Assembly (NCBI RefSeq): GCF_040361335.1
Contig: NZ_APNM01000010.1
Location: 1-64,000, forward strand
Source of the DNA: APNM01 sp040361335
GTDB lineage: Bacteria > Pseudomonadota > Gammaproteobacteria > Nevskiales > Salinisphaeraceae
Direction of reading: 5' to 3'
Length of the DNA stretch: 64,000 nucleotides
Position numbers and translations under genes: made by a program. How positions within the stretch are numbered: position 1 is the first letter of the stretch; every line of letters starts with the position of its first letter. This document shows, in pieces, positions 26,681 to 35,263 of the stretch. Under the pieces are notes generated by a model that saw only the letters and a list, made by a program, of their open reading frames with translations, ran no database searches and was not told the origin of the DNA.

Positions 26681-27557
26681 CCTGGATCTGCCGCATCAGC
26701 CCTTCCTGGGCCACCGAGGCGACCAGCTCGCCGTCGCGGTTGTAGATCAGGCCCCGCGACAGGCCGCGCGAGGACTGCGACCAGGGGCTGTCCATGGCGT
26801 ACAGCAGCCACTCGTCGGCGACCACCGGGCGGTGGAACCAGAGGGCGTGGTCCAGGCTGGCCACGATCATGTTCTTTTGCATGAATGAGACGCCGTGCGG
26901 GAGCATGGCCGTCATCAGCAGGTTGAAGTCGGAGGCGTAGGCCAGCACGCAGCGGTGCAGCATCGGCTTGTCCGGCAGCGGTCCGCCGGCGCGGAACCAG
27001 ATGTTCTGGAACGGCGCGCGTTTGTCCGGCGCCAGCGGGTTCCAGGGCTCCACCGGCCGGAATTCGATCGCCAGCTCGCGGGTCAGCGCCTTGCGCGCCC
27101 GGTCCGGCAGGTCGCCGGCTTCCTCCAGCCAGCGGCGGCGCAGCTCGTGCTCCGGCGTCAGCTCCTCGGGCGGCGGCACGTCCGGCATCGGCGCCTGGTG
27201 CGACAGGCCCTCCTCGTCCTTGTGGAAGGAGGCCAGCATGGAAAAGATCGGACGGCCGTGCTGGATCGCCTGCACCCGGCGCGCGACGAAGCTGCGCCCG
27301 TCGCGGATGCGGTCCACCTCGTAGACGATCGGGGCCTCCATGTCGCCAGGGCGCAGGAAATAGGCGTGCAGCGAATGCGGCGTCTCTTCCTCCACGGTAC
27401 GCGCCGCCGCGACCATGGCCTGCCCCAGCACCTGCCCGCCGAACACGCTCTTGCCGCCGAGATCGCGGGAGCCGCCGCGGAACAGGTTCACCTCCAGCGG
27501 CTCCAGGTCCAGGAGATTGATCAGGTCGTCGAGAATGGCGTTGCGCACGCGGGTCAT
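26658..27557 (-). CDS. tesB: Acyl-CoA thioesterase II (TesB-like)
   Basis: Hydrolyses acyl-CoA to free fatty acid and CoA. The 299-residue double-hotdog protein starts with LDLEPLEVNLFRG and has FGGQVLGQAMVAAART. The C-terminal block MIVASLDHALWFHRPV carries the Asp of the family's catalytic set. The start at 27557 fits other TesB proteins; the longer in-frame start adds 32 residues of no homology. It ends inside the start of the aldolase/deaminase gene, so these genes probably form an operon. Confidence 0.94.
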   Translation of the reverse strand: MTRVRNAILDDLINLLDLEPLEVNLFRGGSRDLGGKSVFGGQVLGQAMVAAARTVEEETPHSLHAYFLRPGDMEAPIVYEVDRIRDGRSFVARRVQAIQHGRPIFSMLASFHKDEEGLSHQAPMPDVPPPEELTPEHELRRRWLEEAGDLPDRARKALTRELAIEFRPVEPWNPLAPDKRAPFQNIWFRAGGPLPDKPMLHRCVLAYASDFNLLMTAMLPHGVSFMQKNMIVASLDHALWFHRPVVADEWLLYAMDSPWSQSSRGLSRGLIYNRDGELVASVAQEGLMRQIQGERRSDD

Positions 27558-27674
27558 CGATGTATCCGGTTGATTCCGTATGCCCGCTATCTTCGGGGCT
27601 CGGCGCCGGACGGGCAAGTCGCCGCCGGGATCGGGGCGGGCGGCCGGGCGCATCGCGCGGCCGGATGGTATCGC

Positions 27675-28115
27675 TCAGTCGATATCCTGAAGCAGGAACA
27701 CCGCCCGCACGGCGGCGACGGGCTTGTCGGGGTCGCTTTGCCAGGCCTCGGCGCGGACCTGGGCGACGCGGCGGCCCTGGCGGACCACGATGCAGGCGGC
27801 GAGCAGGTCCTCGGCGCGGGCGGAGCGCAGGTAGTCGATGCCGAAGTCGATCACGCGCGGGATGCGGCGCTGGGATTGCGAGATCAGGGCCTCGAACAGG
27901 GCGGCCTGTTCCATGAAGCCGCCGACGGCGCCGCCGTGCAGGGCGGGGATGCGCATGTTGCCGATCAGGTCGTCGCGGTAGGGCATGCGGTAGTGGCGGC
28001 CGTCCGCCGCCGGCTCGACCCGCATGTCCAGGTAGCGGGCATAGGGCACGGCGTCGATCATGCCGGCGTAGTCCTGGCGCGCGAGGGCGTCGGCGATGCG
28101 TTCGTAGGTGCTCAC
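27675..28115 (-). CDS. PaaI-type hotdog thioesterase
   Basis: A 146-residue hotdog protein with the pattern LIGNMRIPALHGGAVGGFME, the loop and helix that bind CoA in PaaI/YbgC-like thioesterases. It starts with GTG within a GTGA overlap with the upstream hotdog gene, so the two are translationally coupled and may form a hetero-oligomer. A 117-base gap separates it from tesB; no gene was seen there. Confidence 0.83.
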   Translation of the reverse strand: MSTYERIADALARQDYAGMIDAVPYARYLDMRVEPAADGRHYRMPYRDDLIGNMRIPALHGGAVGGFMEQAALFEALISQSQRRIPRVIDFGIDYLRSARAEDLLAACIVVRQGRRVAQVRAEAWQSDPDKPVAAVRAVFLLQDID

Positions 28116-28582
28116 GATCGGTTCTTGCCGCGGCGTTCGTCGGTGCGGATGAAGGTGGCGGTGCACAAGGCCGTGGGGCGCTCGGGATCGCCCTGGTGGA
28201 GTTGCCCGCGCACGAAGGCGACGCTGCGGGTGAGGCGGTGGCACTCGGCGCGGGCGTGCAGTGCTTCGCCGGCGACCGCCGGCCGCAGGTATTCCATGCG
28301 CAGGTCGAGGGTGGCGATGGAGGCGTACTCCGGCAGCCGCAGAAACACGGCCAGGCCGCAGGTGGCGTCGATCAGGGAGATGCCGACGCTGGTCTGGAGC
28401 AGACCCGCGTCGGGGTCGCCGACGAAGTCTTCGCGGAACGGCAGGCGCGCCTCGGCCCAGCCCTCGCCGTAGTCGGCGATCTCGGCGCCGAGGGCCTGGT
28501 TGTGCGGAATCGCGCGCGCGAAGACCGACGCGATGCGCTCGCGCATCCTGGCCCGGTCTTCGTCGGTGACGGTCGTGGTCAC
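28112..28582 (-). CDS. PaaI-type hotdog thioesterase
   Basis: A 156-residue hotdog protein (about residues 35-145). It shows DAGLLQTSVGISLIDATCG and LDLRMEYLRPAVAGEALHARAEC, typical of PaaI-like acyl-CoA thioesterases. It is the first gene of a coupled hotdog pair; substrate chain type cannot be predicted. It is divergent from the crotonase gene with about 170 bases between starts. Confidence 0.83.
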   Translation of the reverse strand: MTTTVTDEDRARMRERIASVFARAIPHNQALGAEIADYGEGWAEARLPFREDFVGDPDAGLLQTSVGISLIDATCGLAVFLRLPEYASIATLDLRMEYLRPAVAGEALHARAECHRLTRSVAFVRGQLHQGDPERPTALCTATFIRTDERRGKNRS

Positions 28583-28756
28583 GGGGGCTCCCGTTGCTGT
28601 GCCTGCGGCGGTTTCCGCGCGCCAACTTAGCCGTGGCGGGACGCGAAGTCCACCCGGGTAATGGGGGCTGTCCGTTGTGACTGCGGCGTCGCGGGGCTAG
28701 GCTGGCGGGTGCCGGGCATGCTCCGCGCATGCCGTGTCGTCCGTCCAGGAGGAAGC

Positions 28757-29563
28757 ATGACCGATCGCGTGATCACCGATATCGCCGACGGGGTCGCCGA
28801 GGTGCGGCTCAACCGGCCCGACAAGCACAACGCCCTCGACCAGGCGATGTTCGACGGCATCGTGGAGGCCGGGCGTGCCCTGCTCGACCGGGGCGACGTG
28901 CGGGCCGTGGTGCTGCACGGCGACGGCCCCAGCTTCTGCTCGGGGCTCGACTATCCCAGCTTCATGCAGTCCGGTCAGGGGCTGGAATCGGCTTTCCAGA
29001 AGCTGCCCGACGAGCCCGCCAACGCCGCCCAGTACACCGCCATGGTGTGGCGTCGGCTGCCGATGCCGGTGATCGTGGCGATCCACGGCGCGGCCTTCGG
29101 CGGCGGGCTGCAGCTCGCCCTGGGCGGCGATATCCGCCTGGCGGCGCCGGACGCGCGGCTGTCGATCATGGAGGTCAAGTGGGGCCTGATCCCGGACATG
29201 GCCGCGACCGTGACCCTGAAGGACGTGGTCGGCCTGGACGTGGCCAAGGAGCTGACCTTCACCGGCCGCGTGGTCGACGGCGCGACCGCCGCCGATCTGC
29301 GGCTGGTGACCCGGACCGAGGACGATCCGCTGGGCGCCGCCCGCGCCCTGGCCGCGGAGATCGCCACCAAGTCGCCGGATTCGGTGCGCGGTGCCAAGCG
29401 CTTGTTCCAGACCGCCTGGGCCATCGACGAAGACGCCGCCCTGGCCGAGGAGGCGCGCATGCAGCAGGCCCTGATCGGCTCGCCCAATCAGATGGAGGCC
29501 GTGCAGGCGGCCCTGGCCAAGCGGCCGGGCAACTTCCGGGATCCCGAATCGGGGGCGGGTTGA
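28757..29563 (+). CDS. Enoyl-CoA hydratase/isomerase (crotonase) family protein
   Basis: A 268-residue crotonase with the oxyanion-hole segments SFCSGLDYPSF and HGAAFGGGLQLALGGD and the following DARLSIMEVKWGLIPDM. The hydratase Glu pair of mitochondrial ECH is not obvious; the EVKWGLIPD region resembles isomerase-like or uncharacterised crotonases. AGGAGGA sits 6 bases before the ATG at 28757. It probably acts on an acyl-CoA in the lipid region of the window. Confidence 0.9.
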   Translation: MTDRVITDIADGVAEVRLNRPDKHNALDQAMFDGIVEAGRALLDRGDVRAVVLHGDGPSFCSGLDYPSFMQSGQGLESAFQKLPDEPANAAQYTAMVWRRLPMPVIVAIHGAAFGGGLQLALGGDIRLAAPDARLSIMEVKWGLIPDMAATVTLKDVVGLDVAKELTFTGRVVDGATAADLRLVTRTEDDPLGAARALAAEIATKSPDSVRGAKRLFQTAWAIDEDAALAEEARMQQALIGSPNQMEAVQAALAKRPGNFRDPESGAG

Positions 29564-29586
29564 GCCGGGCGCGCGCGGAGAGCCTG

Positions 29587-30186
29587 ATGGACCTGCCGGA
29601 CTACCCGCTGTTCCCGCTGTCGAGCGTGGTCTTTCCGGGCGGCGTCATGCCGTTGCGCATCTTCGAGCCGCGCTATGTCGACCTGGTACGGATCTGCATG
29701 CGCGGCAACACCGGGTTCGGCGTGTGTCCGCTGGAGGGTGGCTCCGAGACCGCCCACACCGCCGCGCCGCGTACGGTGGGCACCCTGGTCGAGATCGTGG
29801 ATTTCGACCAGCTCGACGACGGCATGCTCGGGATCACGGTCGAAGGCCGGCGCCGCTTCGAGCTCCAGGACCGGCGACAGGCGGACAACGGCCTGTGGTG
29901 GGGCACCGTGCGCTTCCTGACCGAGGATCGCGACGTGCCCTGCCCGGAGGAATTCGCGCCGCTAAAGCAGGTGGCGGCCGCCCTGTACGCCCGCATCGGC
30001 GAGCCCTATGCCAGCCGCGGTCAGGATTTCGAGTCCGCCGGCTGGCTGTCGGCGCGGCTCACCGAGCTGCTGCCCTTCGATCCGGCCACCAAGCACGACC
30101 TGCTGGCGACCCGCGACCCGGTCGAGCGCCTGCGCCGCATCCAGCCGCTGGTGCGGATCGAGGCGGTGCAGGGCGAGGAGAACTAG
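29587..30186 (+). CDS. Stand-alone Lon N-terminal (LON substrate-binding) domain protein
   Basis: A 199-residue protein that consists of the PUA-like N-terminal domain of Lon protease without ATPase or protease domains. It begins LPDYPLFPLSSVVFPGGVMPLRIFEPRY and contains GTLVEIVDFDQLDDGML, both characteristic. Such proteins are widespread and without firm function. The start at 29587 is preceded by GGAG; a TTG at 29560 overlapping the crotonase stop is an alternative and would imply coupling. Confidence 0.88.
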   Translation: MDLPDYPLFPLSSVVFPGGVMPLRIFEPRYVDLVRICMRGNTGFGVCPLEGGSETAHTAAPRTVGTLVEIVDFDQLDDGMLGITVEGRRRFELQDRRQADNGLWWGTVRFLTEDRDVPCPEEFAPLKQVAAALYARIGEPYASRGQDFESAGWLSARLTELLPFDPATKHDLLATRDPVERLRRIQPLVRIEAVQGEEN

Positions 30187-30226
30187 CGGGCCTGCAACGC
30201 GGCCCACGCGGCAGGGGTCAACGGCC

Positions 30227-31240
30227 CTAGGCGTAGATATCCTTCCAGTGCTGCACGCGCGCCTGTTCCTTGAGCAGATCGATCACCTCGATCACCGCCT
30301 CGCGCAGTTGCGGATCGGCCTCCGCCTCCTCGTCCGCCAGCATGTCCAGCACGCTGTCGGCGATGTGTTCCAGCATGTCCTGGAACTCGGGTTCGCCGAG
30401 GCTGGCGACGGCCCCGTCCAGGACGCTGTTGACCGCGTCGCGGATCGCCTCCTCCAAGGTGCGGCCGACGTAGCCGCCCAGCATCGGTACCCGCTCCAAC
30501 CGCCGGATGGCGGCGTTGTCCTCGACGGCTTGACGCACGAGCCCGCCCACGTAGGCCTGGATCTCGTCGCGGTTGGCGTCGTAGGTGCGGGACACGGCGC
30601 GGTCGATGCGCTCGCCCGCGGCGGCGGCCAGGTGGCGCTTGCGTGGCTGGAATACGTCGCGCACGATTCGTTGCGGCAGGTCGCCGCCGCGGCGCACCTC
30701 GATCTGCAGACCGTCGAGGATGTTGACGACCACGCGGTCCGACAATTCCTCCATGAGGATGTCGTAGTACTTCTTGAAGAAGGCGTAGACGCGCCAGCGG
30801 CGGACATCGATCAGGCCCATGCGCTGCAGGCGCACGATCAGGGCGAACACGCGCAATACGCGCAGCCAGCGGAAGCCGGCCAGCGGGATGCAGCCGAGCA
30901 CGTCGTACCAGTGCACGAACGGGTAGAAGAACCAGCGGTGGTAGTAGCGCTCCCAGGCGGCCACGGCCCAGCCGATCAGCACGTCCGTGGCGAAGATCGC
31001 CACGAAGTACAGATCGATCATGCGGAAGTTCTCGTGCACCGTGCCCGCGTACCAGTCGCGGAAGCCGGGTGACAGCGAGCCGATGGCGTCCGCGATCGGG
31101 CCCACGGCGAACAACGAGTCGAACACGATCAGCGTCAGGTTCGCCGCGACCAGCGCCATGATCGCGAAATCCCAGACCAGACCAGCCCATTGGAGTGGGG
31201 TGGCGACGACGTTCTTGAGTTTGGCTGTGACGTTGGACAT
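30227..31240 (-). CDS. Voltage-sensor-like (ion transporter S1-S4) membrane protein
   Basis: A 337-residue inner-membrane protein. Four hydrophobic segments lie in the first 150 residues, and the last contains arginines spaced three apart (RWLRVLRVFALIVRLQR), like an S4 voltage sensor. No pore loop with a selectivity filter (for example TVGYG) follows. The remaining 190 residues are charged and helical, and could form a coiled cytoplasmic domain. A voltage-sensor-only protein or a membrane scaffold is possible; function is not known. Confidence 0.72.
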   Translation of the reverse strand: MSNVTAKLKNVVATPLQWAGLVWDFAIMALVAANLTLIVFDSLFAVGPIADAIGSLSPGFRDWYAGTVHENFRMIDLYFVAIFATDVLIGWAVAAWERYYHRWFFYPFVHWYDVLGCIPLAGFRWLRVLRVFALIVRLQRMGLIDVRRWRVYAFFKKYYDILMEELSDRVVVNILDGLQIEVRRGGDLPQRIVRDVFQPRKRHLAAAAGERIDRAVSRTYDANRDEIQAYVGGLVRQAVEDNAAIRRLERVPMLGGYVGRTLEEAIRDAVNSVLDGAVASLGEPEFQDMLEHIADSVLDMLADEEAEADPQLREAVIEVIDLLKEQARVQHWKDIYA

Positions 31241-31402
31241 GCCGGGGCGCTGGCCCGTCGGGCGGTGTTGCGGAAACGATCGGCCCATAGCATGGCAAGC
31301 CGGGCGTCCTGTCAAGCGTTGGCGGTGGCGGCCGGTTAGGGTACAAACGCGGGTTCGTCGTGAACCGGCGAGCCGATTCCAGAGAGTGAACAGGAGGAGA
31401 GC

Positions 31403-32170
31403 ATGGATATCGACAAACGCGCTTTCGTGATCACCGGCGGCGGCTCCGGCCTGGGCGCGGCCACGGCCCGCACGCTCGCGGCGCAGGGCGCCCGCGTGCT
31501 GATCGCCGACGTCAACGCCGACGCCGGCGAGGCGATGGCGAAGGAACTGGGCGATGCCGGCCGCTTCGTGCGCTGCGACGTGACCGACGAGGATCAGGCC
31601 CAGGCGGCGATCGACGCCTGCCGCGAATCCTTCGGCGGCGTCCACGGCCTGATCAACTGCGCGGGCATCGGCATCCCGGCCAAGGTTTTGGGCAAGGAGG
31701 GGCCGCAGCCCCTGGCCGGCTTCAGCAAGGTGGTCCAGATCAACCTCATCGGCACCTTCAACATGATCCGGCTGGCGGCGGCCGCCATGGCCGAGAACGA
31801 GCCGGACGCCGGCGGCGAGCGCGGCGTGATCGTCAACACCGCCTCGGTGGCGGCGTTCGAGGGCCAGATCGGCCAGGCTTCCTACTCCGCGTCCAAGGGC
31901 GGGGTCGTGGGCATGACCCTGCCGATCGCGCGCGAACTGGCGCGTCACGGCATCCGCGTGGTCACCATCGCGCCGGGGCTGTTCGACACCCCGATGATGG
32001 CCGAACTGCCGGAGAACGTCCGCGAGTCGCTGGGCCAGATGGTGCCGTTCCCCTCGCGCCTGGGTCTGCCGGAGGAGTACGCGCGCATGGCGCGCGACAT
32101 CGTCGAGAACCCCATGCTCAACGGCACCACCATCCGCCTGGACGGCGCCATCCGCATGCAGCCCAAGTGA
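31403..32170 (+). CDS. SDR oxidoreductase, type II 3-hydroxyacyl-CoA dehydrogenase-like
   Basis: A 255-residue short-chain dehydrogenase. NAD-binding GGGSGLGAATA lies at residues 11-21 and an acidic DVNAD loop suggests NAD preference. The active-site Ser/Tyr/Lys are in NTASVAAFEG and YSASKGG. The sequence, including QIGQASYSASKGGVVGMTLP, closely matches the HSD17B10-like family that oxidises 3-hydroxyacyl-CoA. AGGAGGA precedes the start. It is followed by a thiolase, which fits the last two steps of beta-oxidation. Confidence 0.92.
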   Translation: MDIDKRAFVITGGGSGLGAATARTLAAQGARVLIADVNADAGEAMAKELGDAGRFVRCDVTDEDQAQAAIDACRESFGGVHGLINCAGIGIPAKVLGKEGPQPLAGFSKVVQINLIGTFNMIRLAAAAMAENEPDAGGERGVIVNTASVAAFEGQIGQASYSASKGGVVGMTLPIARELARHGIRVVTIAPGLFDTPMMAELPENVRESLGQMVPFPSRLGLPEEYARMARDIVENPMLNGTTIRLDGAIRMQPK

Positions 32171-32177
32171 CCTGACG

Positions 32178-32209
32178 CCGCCCCTTTCCCCGGCCGGGGG
32201 AAGGGGCGG
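32178..32209. other. Strong GC-rich hairpin between SDR and thiolase genes
   Basis: Fourteen-bp stem (CCGCCCCTTTCCCC paired to GGGGGAAGGGGCGG with one G-T pair) and a GGCC loop. There is no T-run, so transcription probably continues into the thiolase gene. It may set the relative mRNA levels of the two genes or belong to the same palindrome class as 18-40. Confidence 0.55.
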
Positions 32210-32242
32210 GCCCGAGGACCGAGCAGACCGAGTATTCCAGCG

Positions 32243-33433
32243 ATGAGCAACGAACCGATCGTGATCGCGGGCATGGCCCGCACCCCCATGGGCGGCCTGC
32301 TGGGCAGCCTGGGTGCCGAGACCGCCGCCGGCCTGGGCGCGGTGGCCGTGCGCGAGGCCGTGTCCCGGGCCGGTGTCGCGCCCGAGGATGTCCAGGAAGT
32401 GATCATGGGCAATGTCCTCGGCGCCGGTCAGGGCCAGGCCCCCGCCCGCCAGGCGTCGCTGGGCGCCGGGCTGCCGCTGGCGGCCGGCTGCACCACCGTC
32501 AACAAGATGTGCGGTTCCGGCATGAAGGCGATCATGCTGGGTCACGACCTGATCCGCGCCGGCAGCGCGCGGATCGTGGTGGCCGGCGGCATGGAGAGCA
32601 TGAGCAACGCGCCCTACCTGGTGCCGCGTGCCCGCGGCGGCCTACGCCTGGGGCACGGCGAATTCAAGGACCATCTGTTCCTGGACGGCCTGGAGGATGC
32701 CTACGACAAGGGCCGGCTGATGGGCAGCTTCGCCGAGGATTGCGCGGCCAAGTACGCATTCTCGCGCGAGGACCAGGACGCCTTCGCCGTCGCCTCCCTG
32801 GAACGGGCGCGGGCGGCCAGCGAGAACGGCGCCTTCGCCGCCGAGATGACGCCGGTGGAGATCGCGGGGCGCAAGGGCCGCGTGACCGTGGACCGCGACG
32901 AACAGCCCTTCGCCACCAACAAGGACAAGATTCCGGGCCTGAAGCCGGCGTTCAAGCCGGACGGCACCATCACCGCCGCCAACGCCAGCTCGATCTCGGA
33001 CGGCGCCGCGGCCGTGGTGCTGATGCCCGAGAGCGAGGCCGAGCGCCGCGGCGTGACGCCCATCGCGCGAATCCTCGGCCACGCCTCGCACGCGCAGGAG
33101 CCCGGCTGGTTCACCACCGCGCCGGTGGCGGCCATGCGGCGTCTCAACGAGACGCTGGGCTGGTCCGCCGGCGACGTCGACCTGTACGAGATCAACGAGG
33201 CCTTCGCCGTGGTCGCCATGGCGGCGATGCGCGAACTGGACCTGCCGCACGACATCGTCAACGTCAACGGCGGTGCCTGCGCCCTGGGCCACCCGATCGG
33301 TGCCTCCGGCGCCCGCATCGTCGTGACCCTGCTGGCCGCCATGGCCGCGCGCGGCGGCCGGCGCGGCGTCGCCTCGCTATGCATCGGCGGGGGCGAGGCC
33401 ACCGCCCTCGCGGTCGAGGCGATGGGCGCCTGA
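32243..33433 (+). CDS. Acetyl-CoA acetyltransferase (thiolase II)
   Basis: A 396-residue thiolase with the acyl-enzyme Cys in NKMCGSGMKAI (about residue 90), the NEAFA motif near 316 and the proton-acceptor Cys-containing block VNGGACALGHPIGASGARI, then CIGGGEATAL at the C-terminus with the final His/Cys pair. It works in beta-oxidation or acetoacetyl-CoA formation and is next to a 3-hydroxyacyl-CoA dehydrogenase-like gene. The stop overlaps the start of the DsbA-fold gene (TGATG). Confidence 0.95.
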   Translation: MSNEPIVIAGMARTPMGGLLGSLGAETAAGLGAVAVREAVSRAGVAPEDVQEVIMGNVLGAGQGQAPARQASLGAGLPLAAGCTTVNKMCGSGMKAIMLGHDLIRAGSARIVVAGGMESMSNAPYLVPRARGGLRLGHGEFKDHLFLDGLEDAYDKGRLMGSFAEDCAAKYAFSREDQDAFAVASLERARAASENGAFAAEMTPVEIAGRKGRVTVDRDEQPFATNKDKIPGLKPAFKPDGTITAANASSISDGAAAVVLMPESEAERRGVTPIARILGHASHAQEPGWFTTAPVAAMRRLNETLGWSAGDVDLYEINEAFAVVAMAAMRELDLPHDIVNVNGGACALGHPIGASGARIVVTLLAAMAARGGRRGVASLCIGGGEATALAVEAMGA

Positions 33434-34695
33434 TGGCCACGACCGGCGCCCGTGTCGCGGGCCTGATCGTATCGCCGCGGCTGGCGGCGGCACGCCGGCT
33501 CGCGGCCGACGCCGGCGCCGCCCTGCGCCTCGCCCGGCCGGAGATCACGCTCTACTACCAGGCGGGCGACGCCTGGTCGCATCTGTGCGCGCAGTTGCTG
33601 CCGGGGCTGCGCGAGCGCGTGGATGCCGACTTCCGGGTCGTGGTGGTGCCTCCGGCCGCGGACGGCAGCAACGCCGCGCCCGAGTTGGGGCCGCCCTACG
33701 CTCTACTCGATGCGCAACGGGTGGCGCCGGCCTGGGGGCTGGCGATACCGCCGGCCGCGCGTCTGCCCGAGCCGGACTTGCGCGAGGCCGGCGAGCGCGC
33801 CCTGCTGGGGGCCGCCGATCTCGACCAGTTCCTGGCGTGGGAGCGGGTGGTCACGGCCGCCCTGTGGGCCGGCCACCGCGACGCCCTCGCGGAACTCACC
33901 CCCGCGCCGGACCCCGACGCCGTCTTGGCGAAGAACTTGGCCGAACTGCAGGCGCGGGGCCATTACCAGGGCGGCATGTGGCATTTCCGCGGCGAGTGGT
34001 ATTGGGCCCTGGACCGGTTGCCCTACCTGGAGGCACGCCTGCGTGGCCTCGGGCGGGTACACGGTGACCAGCCGCTGACGCGGCTCGATCCGTCCCGCGC
34101 CGCCCTGCCGGCGGCGACCGGCCGTGCCGACGAGCTCGATTTCTTCTTCAGCTTCCGCAGCCCGTATTCCTACATCGCCGTGGACGCCGTCGCCGCGGTC
34201 GCGGAACGCCACGGCGTGCGCCTGAACGTGCGGCCGGTGCTGCCCATGGTGATGCGTGGCCTCAAGGTGCCGCGCGCCAAGCGGCTGTACATCGTGCGCG
34301 ACACCAAGCGCGAGGCCGATCGTCTGGGCGTGCCCTTCGGCCGGCTGGCCGATCCGCTGGGCGGGGGCGTGGAGCGTTGCCTGGCCCTGTTCCCGCATTT
34401 CGCGGAGCGGGGCGAGGAAGTGCCCTTCCTGCGGGCGGTCGGCCGGGCCGTCTGGGCCGAGGGCCGGCCGGTGCGCAAAGCGCGGGTCATGCGCCGTGTC
34501 CTGGCCGCGGCCGGGCTCGACGCGGACGTGGTCGACCGCTACCCGCCCGATGCCGCTCCCCGCTACGCCGAGGCCAACCGCGAGGCCCTGACGGAACTGG
34601 GATTGTGGGGCGTGCCCAGCTTCCGCGCGGGCAATCTGGCGACCTGGGGCCAGGACCGGCTGTGGCTGGTGGAGGAGGCGCTCAGGCGGGTCTGA
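33433..34695 (+). CDS. Double DsbA-fold protein, 2-hydroxychromene-2-carboxylate isomerase-like
   Basis: A 420-residue protein with two thioredoxin/DsbA-like domains in tandem. The C-terminal domain (about residues 230-415) begins with DFFFSFRSPYSYIAVDAV and has WGVPSFRAGNLATWGQDRLW, the signature of HCCA isomerase/kappa-GST proteins. The N-terminal domain (about 35-195) begins with EITLYYQAGDAWSHLCAQLL and has diverged. No CxxC pair is present, so disulfide exchange is unlikely; glutathione-dependent isomerisation is possible. It is translationally coupled to the thiolase gene. Confidence 0.8.
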   Translation: MATTGARVAGLIVSPRLAAARRLAADAGAALRLARPEITLYYQAGDAWSHLCAQLLPGLRERVDADFRVVVVPPAADGSNAAPELGPPYALLDAQRVAPAWGLAIPPAARLPEPDLREAGERALLGAADLDQFLAWERVVTAALWAGHRDALAELTPAPDPDAVLAKNLAELQARGHYQGGMWHFRGEWYWALDRLPYLEARLRGLGRVHGDQPLTRLDPSRAALPAATGRADELDFFFSFRSPYSYIAVDAVAAVAERHGVRLNVRPVLPMVMRGLKVPRAKRLYIVRDTKREADRLGVPFGRLADPLGGGVERCLALFPHFAERGEEVPFLRAVGRAVWAEGRPVRKARVMRRVLAAAGLDADVVDRYPPDAAPRYAEANREALTELGLWGVPSFRAGNLATWGQDRLWLVEEALRRV

Positions 34696-34714
34696 CCCGC
34701 GGCTGCCGTCAGGA

Positions 34715-35263
34715 TCAGGAGGCTTCGGGCGGAATCTCCGCGTTACCCCGGCGTCTGCCATAACGGGCGTACTGGATCGAAGCGTTGGCCGATGCCGACG
34801 CCGTGGCGAGTTCGTACAGCCGGCGCGGGTTCTCCGCGGTGACGGGGCGGGCACCCTCGCCTTCCGCCCAGTCGAGCACATCGACCAGATGCCACAGTGA
34901 CGCATGTCCGCCGGTATGCGCTGGCGGCGGGAAGCCGCCGCGCCGGCCGGTCACGATCTTGCGGGTATTTTGACGCGAACAGCCGAGAAGCTCGGCGATC
35001 TCGGACAGGCCGATCAGGTCCGGGGCGGCCTCGATCAGTCTGGCCCGCGGGATCGCGCGCCGCACATCCCGGATTGCCGAAGCAAGTGCCGCCGGGGCGC
35101 TGTCGGCGTGCCGGCAGAAGTCGAGACCGATCGAGCCATGCTGACCCAGACCCACCATGGCGTCGTCGCACCCCGCCTCGAACAGCGCGTCGAGATGGGT
35201 TTCCGGGTCGCCGGCCGGGGCCGGCAACGCGAATTTCAATGTGAATTCGTACTCGGCGCTCAT
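34715..35263 (-). CDS. HTH protein, candidate antitoxin of a two-gene module
   Basis: A 182-residue protein. Residues 1-80 form a small alpha/beta domain (EYEFTLKF, LDALFEAGCDDAMVG, SIGLDF, ASAIRDVRRAI). Residues 83-104 are a helix-turn-helix, LIGLSEIAELLGCSRQNTRK, similar to MerR/AlpA-type HTHs. The C-terminal part (HASLWHLVDVLDWA) follows. I recognise this architecture from small gene pairs in Proteobacteria in which it acts as the DNA-binding partner, but this is unverified. The ATG at 35263 overlaps the frame-corrected stop of the upstream broken gene in ATGA. Confidence 0.7.
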   Translation of the reverse strand: MSAEYEFTLKFALPAPAGDPETHLDALFEAGCDDAMVGLGQHGSIGLDFCRHADSAPAALASAIRDVRRAIPRARLIEAAPDLIGLSEIAELLGCSRQNTRKIVTGRRGGFPPPAHTGGHASLWHLVDVLDWAEGEGARPVTAENPRRLYELATASASANASIQYARYGRRRGNAEIPPEAS

